Part shown: positions 6,621 through 9,516 of the stretch, one piece after another | Numbering within the stretch: the first letter of the stretch is position 1 | How the letters are laid out: each line of letters starts with the position of its first letter | DNA from: FEN-727 sp036508635 | GTDB taxonomy: Bacteria; Actinomycetota; Geothermincolia; Fen-727; Anoxymicrobiaceae | DNA length: 9,516 nucleotides | Direction: 5' to 3' | Assembly: GCA_036508635.1 (NCBI GenBank) | Contig: DATCGY010000083.1 | Location: 1-9,516 of the forward strand | The notes under the pieces: model-generated | What the model was told of the DNA's origin: nothing | Seen by the model: the letters and a program-made list of their open reading frames with translations, nothing else | The model's database searches: none | Position numbers and translations under genes: made by a program

Positions 6621-7196
6621 TCATTCAGCCTTTATAAAACCCTTGAACAGGCTGTCCATGTACTTTGGGCCGAGGACCTCAGGCGCCCCGATCTCGGCAA
6701 TCAGGATCAGGGTGAAATACCCGCCAACGAACATCCAGGCGGCAGCCGTAGGGTCGATGTCATCACGGATCTCTCCCTTCTGGATCCCCAGCTTGATCAT
6801 GCGCTCCGTGGCTCCCACGTTCTGCTTCAGGAATTGCTCGAGTTCCGCGCGGAAGTCGTCATCGAAGGTGTTGTTGAGCACGAACGCCAGAAACTTTCTC
6901 CTGTTGGGGTTTTCCGTCACGAAATCGAGATAGCTGTTGGCAACCCGCTTCAAGAACTCAACCGGCTTGTCTTTCGTTTCCTCATATATCTCGCGGTATC
7001 TCTCGATAAGCATGCCCTCGATGTGCCTGCAGCATGCCAGGAACAGCTCTTTCTTTCCAGGGAAGTATTTGTAGAGAGTCCCCTCCGCGATACCCGCCTC
7101 TTTGGACAGCAAAGCGGTAGTCGCCGTTTCGTAGTTGGTGCGTGAAAAGACTTCGATCGACGTCAGGATTATCTGATCATACTTGGGTCCGTTCAC
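6621..7196 (-). CDS. TetR-family repressor of the acyl-CoA operon
   Basis: TetR/AcrR-type DNA-binding protein of about 191 residues. An N-terminal helix-turn-helix reads TTALLSKEAGIAEGTLYKYF, followed by a helical ligand domain that includes RKFLAFVLNNTFDDDF and AAAWMFVGGYFTLILIAEIG. I chose the GTG at 7196: a GGGGAG site (7210-7205) sits 8 bases upstream of it, whereas the in-frame GTG at 7205 would have that site directly abutting or inside the start codon. It is well over half identical by eye, nearly gap-free, to the TetR encoded at 8522-9193. As the first gene of operon B, with a palindrome over its own promoter, it very likely represses itself and the lipid genes, being released by an acyl-CoA or fatty acid as in FadR-type TetR proteins. 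The ligand is inference. Confidence 0.93.
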   Translation of the reverse strand: MNGPKYDQIILTSIEVFSRTNYETATTALLSKEAGIAEGTLYKYFPGKKELFLACCRHIEGMLIERYREIYEETKDKPVEFLKRVANSYLDFVTENPNRRKFLAFVLNNTFDDDFRAELEQFLKQNVGATERMIKLGIQKGEIRDDIDPTAAAWMFVGGYFTLILIAEIGAPEVLGPKYMDSLFKGFIKAE

Positions 7197-7218
7197 TATC
7201 CGCACTCCCCATCTGGTT

Positions 7219-7242
7219 AGGCAAGTGAGCGCTCACTCGCCT
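7219..7242. promoter_or_regulatory. Palindromic operator for a TetR-type repressor
   Basis: A 24-bp inverted repeat with one mismatched pair. The 14-bp core AGTGAGCGCTCACT (7224-7237) is perfect and is flanked by complementary AGGC/GCCT arms. It begins just downstream of the -10 box (7246-7251) and covers the expected transcription start, a position suited to repression. A related palindrome lies in the same place at the other TetR promoter (9207-9224), with 11 of 14 core positions matching. Confidence 0.85.
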
Positions 7243-7245
7243 GAC

Positions 7246-7274
7246 AATATACGAACGCCCCCCCGGCAAGTCAA
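7246..7274 (-). promoter_or_regulatory. Sigma-70-like promoter of operon B (tetR, ligase, thiolase, ohyA, dehydrogenase, SCP2-like)
   Basis: On the minus strand a -35 TTGACT (7274-7269) is separated by 17 bases from a -10 TATATT (7251-7246). Each box matches consensus at 5 of 6 positions and the spacing is optimal. Directly upstream, 7277-7299 is A/T-rich with A-tracts and a CCTTA...TAAGG dyad, which could act as an UP element. Predicted transcription start is near 7239, inside the operator. Confidence 0.8.
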
Positions 7275-7340
7275 TACCTTATTTTCGCGATTTTTAAGGT
7301 CGGAGTATCAGCGGCAAATCCGGTACCCGGGTGTCGTTCG

Positions 7341-8195
7341 TTACCCCTTGGCAATCAGGGTCGTAGCAGCCCCTGCAAGCCTGCGCGCCAGCCCCGGAGC
7401 CAGCCGCTTTACGTAGTAAAGCAGGTACGCTTCGAAACCAAGCAGCACCAGGAAACGGTTCCTCTCGACCGCCCTTATAACGAGCGCGGCGGCTTTGTCG
7501 GGCTCCATGGACTTATTACTGATCAAGTCGCGGAACTTCTCCTCGAACTTTTTCTGACCCGGGGAGCTCATGTGAACGCGGGTATTGTTCACTATGTTTG
7601 TCTTCATGCCGCCCGGGCACACAAGCGTCACCCCGATGCCGTGGCGTCTGGTCTCCGCCCACAGAGCCTCGGAAAACCCGGCAAGACCGTACTTGGTGGT
7701 GGTATAGGCTATGTGCCCCGGCAGAACCACCAGCGCGGACAGGGAAGCGACGTTAACGACGTGCCCTTCTTTCCTCTCGACCATCTGGGGGAGAAAGAGA
7801 CGCGTGCCGTAGATCTCTCCCATGAGATTGATGCCTGTTATCCACTCAATATCTTCGATGGGCACATCCTTGAGCTCGCCGCCTACAAACACTCCAGCGT
7901 TGTTGACCAATATGTCCACCCGGCCCCACTCGTCAAGTACGTCCCGGGCCATCTCGGACATCTCGGCCCAGCTCGACACGTCGACACGCCTTACCAGCGC
8001 CCGCCGGCCGAGCGCCTCCACCGTCGAGGCCGCCTCGCGCAGCCCTGCCTCATTCATGTCAACCATGATCAGGTCACAGCCGGCCTGCGCGAATCCTTTT
8101 GCAAGTGATCTGCCCAGTCCGGACGCCGCACCGGTTATAAGGACCACCTTGCCGGCAAAGCTGCCGGTGATACTCTCCTGTCGTGAGACTGCCAT
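7341..8195 (-). CDS. Short-chain dehydrogenase/reductase (classical SDR, probably NAD-dependent)
   Basis: 284-residue classical SDR. Cofactor motif TGAASGLG (21-28), NNAG (98-101), and a complete catalytic tetrad Asn123, Ser151, Tyr164 and Lys168 (YTTTK). Asp46 at the end of the second beta strand favours NAD(H) over NADP(H). The C-terminal tail, from about 245, is hydrophobic and basic (FLVLLGFEAYLLYYVKRLAPGLARRL), which may bind lipid or membrane. The start is set by GGGAGG 7 bases before the ATG at 8195. It is the last gene of operon A, after a TetR and a small protein. It would oxidise a secondary alcohol or reduce a ketone; a hydroxy-fatty-acid or hydroxyacyl-CoA substrate is inferred only from the neighbouring lipid operon. 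The intergenic gap to operon B is short and no clear terminator is seen, so read-through is possible. Confidence 0.93.
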   Translation of the reverse strand: MAVSRQESITGSFAGKVVLITGAASGLGRSLAKGFAQAGCDLIMVDMNEAGLREAASTVEALGRRALVRRVDVSSWAEMSEMARDVLDEWGRVDILVNNAGVFVGGELKDVPIEDIEWITGINLMGEIYGTRLFLPQMVERKEGHVVNVASLSALVVLPGHIAYTTTKYGLAGFSEALWAETRRHGIGVTLVCPGGMKTNIVNNTRVHMSSPGQKKFEEKFRDLISNKSMEPDKAAALVIRAVERNRFLVLLGFEAYLLYYVKRLAPGLARRLAGAATTLIAKG

Positions 8196-8211
8196 CTCTT
8201 TTCCTCCCGCC

Positions 8212-8478
8212 TCATCCCGGATAATGCCTCAGGCGCGCGCGCTTACTGGGATGCCTCAACAACGCCCTCCACGGCGCCCACCTGAAAAAGCCCTCCACGA
8301 ACAGCCAGGCCGCACTCACTTGAAGGAGGCCTGACTTGGTTTTGTCTTCTTTCTCTTCCCGGGCCGCGATGAGGAGCCCAATCCCCAGACTTAACCTCAT
8401 CAATCTCCCCAGCCCATCGATGTTCTTCCAGAAGAAATGCCACTTCGCTTCGTCGTTCTGCCCGTTTTTATCAGATAT
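8212..8478 (-). CDS. Small hypothetical protein with an apparent ATA start codon
   Basis: Between the TetR and SDR genes, the minus strand carries an 88-codon open frame ending in TGA at 8214-8212, just before the SDR ribosome binding site. A perfect AAGGAGG (8494-8488) lies 9 bases before an ATA at 8478, giving (M)SDKNGQNDEAKWHFFWKNI. No ATG, GTG or TTG occurs in frame near that site. An ATT at 8487 abuts the site with no spacing; the first in-frame standard starts are TTG at 8403 and ATG at 8400, without a good site. The protein has a charged start, a basic aromatic segment, a glycine/leucine stretch (LGIGLLIAAREEKEDKTKSG), then LLQVSAAWLFVEGFFRWAPW and a strongly basic tail (RHPSKRARLRHYPG). 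It may be a membrane-surface protein. I do not recognise a family. It either starts at a rare ATA codon or is a gene whose start has mutated. Confidence 0.6.
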   Translation of the reverse strand: MSDKNGQNDEAKWHFFWKNIDGLGRLMRLSLGIGLLIAAREEKEDKTKSGLLQVSAAWLFVEGFFRWAPWRALLRHPSKRARLRHYPG

Positions 8479-8521
8479 CGCTTCAATCCTCCTTCGCCGG
8501 TGTTGCTTTTGCGAGCGCCGT

Positions 8522-9193
8522 CTATTGAATAACCAAGTCGATCATTCGATTAACGTAATCCGGGTCTTTTATCTCCTCAACACCAAGTTCCGTCATCAAG
8601 ATGAAGGTGAAGTAGCCGCCGGCGAACAGCCAGGCTGCCGCCTTGGGGTCTACGCTTTCCCTCAACTCACCGTTTTCAATCGCCTTTCTTAACATTGACT
8701 CAGTGGCTTGGACGTTCCGCTCCATGAAATCCTTGAGCTCGGAGAAGAAGTCCTCGTCGAATGAGTTGCATAGGATGAAAGCAAGGAACTTTCTCATGTT
8801 TGGATTCTCCAGGAGGAACTCCACGTAGGTCTTTGCCACCCCGCGCAGGTACTCAATCGGCCGGTCCTTTGTTTCCCTGTATACCTGCGTGTAGCGTTCC
8901 ACCATGAGCCGCTCTATATGGCGGTAGCATGCGAGGAAGATCCCCTTCTTGCTTTTGAAGTACCTGAACGGAGTCCCTTCCGCTACCCCGGCTTCCCTGG
9001 CGATCATGGCGGTTGTAGCCTTGTCGTAGTTCGTGCGCGCAAAGACGTTAATGGCGGCCTGGATTATGTCGTCGTAACGGGGTCCGGTCTTTCTTTCGTC
9101 CTGGTTTGCCAACTCTACCGTTACCCCTGTCTCGGGTGAAGCGGCTTCTGGTTGAGCGCTTCGTTGTTTTTCTCGCTCGCTAATTATAAACAT
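8522..9193 (-). CDS. TetR-family repressor of the SDR operon, paralogue of the 6621-7196 regulator
   Basis: 223-residue TetR/AcrR-type regulator. Helix-turn-helix around residues 59-79 (ATTAMIAREAGVAEGTPFRYF), then the ligand domain with RKFLAFILCNSFDEDF and AAAWLFAGGYFTFILMTELG, colinear with the other TetR in the window. Pro75 occupies the spot before the aromatic residue where the paralogue has Leu (GTLYKYF), unusual in the recognition-helix region. The N-terminus is about 33 residues longer than the paralogue, polar and probably disordered. The ATG at 9193 has no convincing ribosome binding site, so the real start could be further in. It is the first gene of operon A, with a consensus-like promoter and operator upstream. 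Likely autorepressor responding to a lipid ligand; the ligand is not known. Confidence 0.92.
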   Translation of the reverse strand: MFIISEREKQRSAQPEAASPETGVTVELANQDERKTGPRYDDIIQAAINVFARTNYDKATTAMIAREAGVAEGTPFRYFKSKKGIFLACYRHIERLMVERYTQVYRETKDRPIEYLRGVAKTYVEFLLENPNMRKFLAFILCNSFDEDFFSELKDFMERNVQATESMLRKAIENGELRESVDPKAAAWLFAGGYFTFILMTELGVEEIKDPDYVNRMIDLVIQ

Positions 9194-9206
9194 GCGGATT
9201 TGAAGG

Positions 9207-9224
9207 TGAGTGAGTAATCACTCA
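9207..9224. promoter_or_regulatory. Palindromic operator for a TetR-type repressor (operon A)
   Basis: Sequence TGAGTGAGTAATCACTCA, an 18-bp inverted repeat with one mismatched pair. It lies in the predicted 5' leader just downstream of the -10 box and shares its outer half-sites with the operator at 7219-7242. The central bases differ (TA A versus CG C), which could let the two TetR proteins discriminate or share sites. Confidence 0.8.
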
Positions 9225-9237
9225 TTCTTGTTGAACA

Positions 9238-9267
9238 ATGGTATTTCGCCGGTTATGAGCTTGTCAA
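9238..9267 (-). promoter_or_regulatory. Sigma-70-like promoter of operon A (tetR, small protein, SDR)
   Basis: On the minus strand a perfect -35 TTGACA (9267-9262) is followed after 18 bases by TACCAT (9243-9238), 4 of 6 matches to the -10 consensus. Predicted transcription start is near 9230, immediately before the operator. The leader to the ATG at 9193 would be about 38 bases. Confidence 0.65.
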
Positions 9268-9314
9268 GTGCCAGGCGGGAGTAAGATGGCTTGAGTTACG
9301 GGGACCAAGTTGCC

Positions 9315-9516
9315 TTAAAGCGAGTCCTCCACTTTACGGTAGTGTAGAAGCTCACTGTACCCGAGGCCAGAGAAACCGGATGTCTGCGTATCACCCACCT
9401 GGGTCCAGCTCATTATCACCTTCAAACCCATTTCGCATGCCAGTACCCAGGCATAAGCAGCCGCGTTTGTCTGACCGTCCAATAGAATCGCGCCGTATCC
9501 CTGCTCGGAGATATCC
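9315..9516 (-). CDS. Unrecognised protein, C-terminal 66 residues (cut by window edge)
   Basis: The minus strand from the window edge to a TAA at 9317-9315 is open for 66 codons, beginning DISEQGYGAILLDGQTNAAA and ending in LLHYRKVEDSL. It looks like a genuine coding sequence: an alternating hydrophobic strand (YGAILLDG), a helix rich in alanine (TNAAAYAWVLACEMG), a second strand (LKVIMSW), then a glycine-rich loop (SGFSGLGYSELL). That pattern suggests the end of a Rossmann-like or alpha/beta domain, but I do not recognise a family and assign no function. It ends about 48 bases before the -35 box of operon A and has no clear terminator, so it is probably a separate upstream transcription unit on the same strand. 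Confidence 0.7.
   Translation of the reverse strand, partial: DISEQGYGAILLDGQTNAAAYAWVLACEMGLKVIMSWTQVGDTQTSGFSGLGYSELLHYRKVEDSL

Noticed and set aside
7203..7205. GTG at 7205 as the start of the operon B TetR
   Set aside because: The only purine-rich site abuts this codon; the in-frame GTG at 7196 has the same site at a proper 8-base distance.
7318..7330. CCGG/GTACC partial palindrome after the SDR stop as a terminator
   Set aside because: Only a very short stem with no following T-run on the minus strand; not enough to call a terminator.
8243..8443. Alternative minus-strand frame (66 codons) in the TetR-SDR gap
   Set aside because: It overlaps the 88-codon frame, has no good ribosome binding site and gives a less protein-like sequence; the frame at 8212-8478 is better supported.

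Overview
The window is a compact, moderately G+C-rich bacterial chromosomal segment. Every gene I can support lies on the minus strand, so transcription runs from high to low coordinates. Gene content is fatty-acid or other lipid-acyl metabolism under two closely related TetR-type repressors. Strong purine-rich ribosome binding sites (GGGGAGG, AAGGAGG), short gene spacings and canonical sigma-70-like promoters suggest a free-living bacterium. The mix of FATP/CaiC-like ligase, SCPx-like thiolase, SCP2-like protein and divergent acyl-CoA dehydrogenase is familiar from Actinobacteria and Desulfobacterota-type genomes. I cannot assign a phylum from the sequence alone.

Right to left: (1) 9315-9516, the C-terminal end of an unrecognised protein. 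(2) Operon A, about 9267 down to 7341: promoter and operator, a TetR regulator (8522-9193), an 88-codon small protein that seems to start with ATA (8212-8478), and an NAD-type short-chain dehydrogenase (7341-8195). (3) Operon B, from the promoter at 7246-7274 leftward past position 1: a second TetR regulator (6621-7196), an acyl-CoA synthetase (4865-6601), an SCPx-like thiolase (3616-4860), an oleate hydratase (1896-3509), an acyl-CoA dehydrogenase (421-1695), and the start of an SCP2-like lipid-binding protein (1-314, cut by the window edge).

The most unusual structure is a 138-bp direct repeat (1676-1813 and 3542-3679) that brackets the oleate hydratase gene. Each copy carries the junction 'end of thiolase / start of acyl-CoA dehydrogenase'. 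The right copy has the functional thiolase end and a dead dehydrogenase start (ATG changed to ATC). The left copy has the functional dehydrogenase start and an orphan thiolase tail. The simplest reading is that thiolase and dehydrogenase were once adjacent and the oleate hydratase gene arrived between them with duplication of the junction.

In function, the operon would import or activate a fatty acid (ligase), oxidise the acyl-CoA (dehydrogenase), cleave it (thiolase) and carry the lipid (SCP2-like protein). The oleate hydratase would add water to a cis double bond of a free fatty acid, and the dehydrogenase of operon A could act on a resulting hydroxy group. No ordinary enoyl-CoA hydratase or 3-hydroxyacyl-CoA dehydrogenase is visible here. 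The two TetR proteins are paralogues, and each promoter has a similar palindromic operator just downstream of its -10 box, so the two operons are probably autoregulated and may be cross-regulated. Several enzymes carry substitutions at positions that are catalytic in the characterised families (dehydrogenase Asp401, hydratase Lys73, ligase Arg556), so exact substrates and chemistry should not be assumed.
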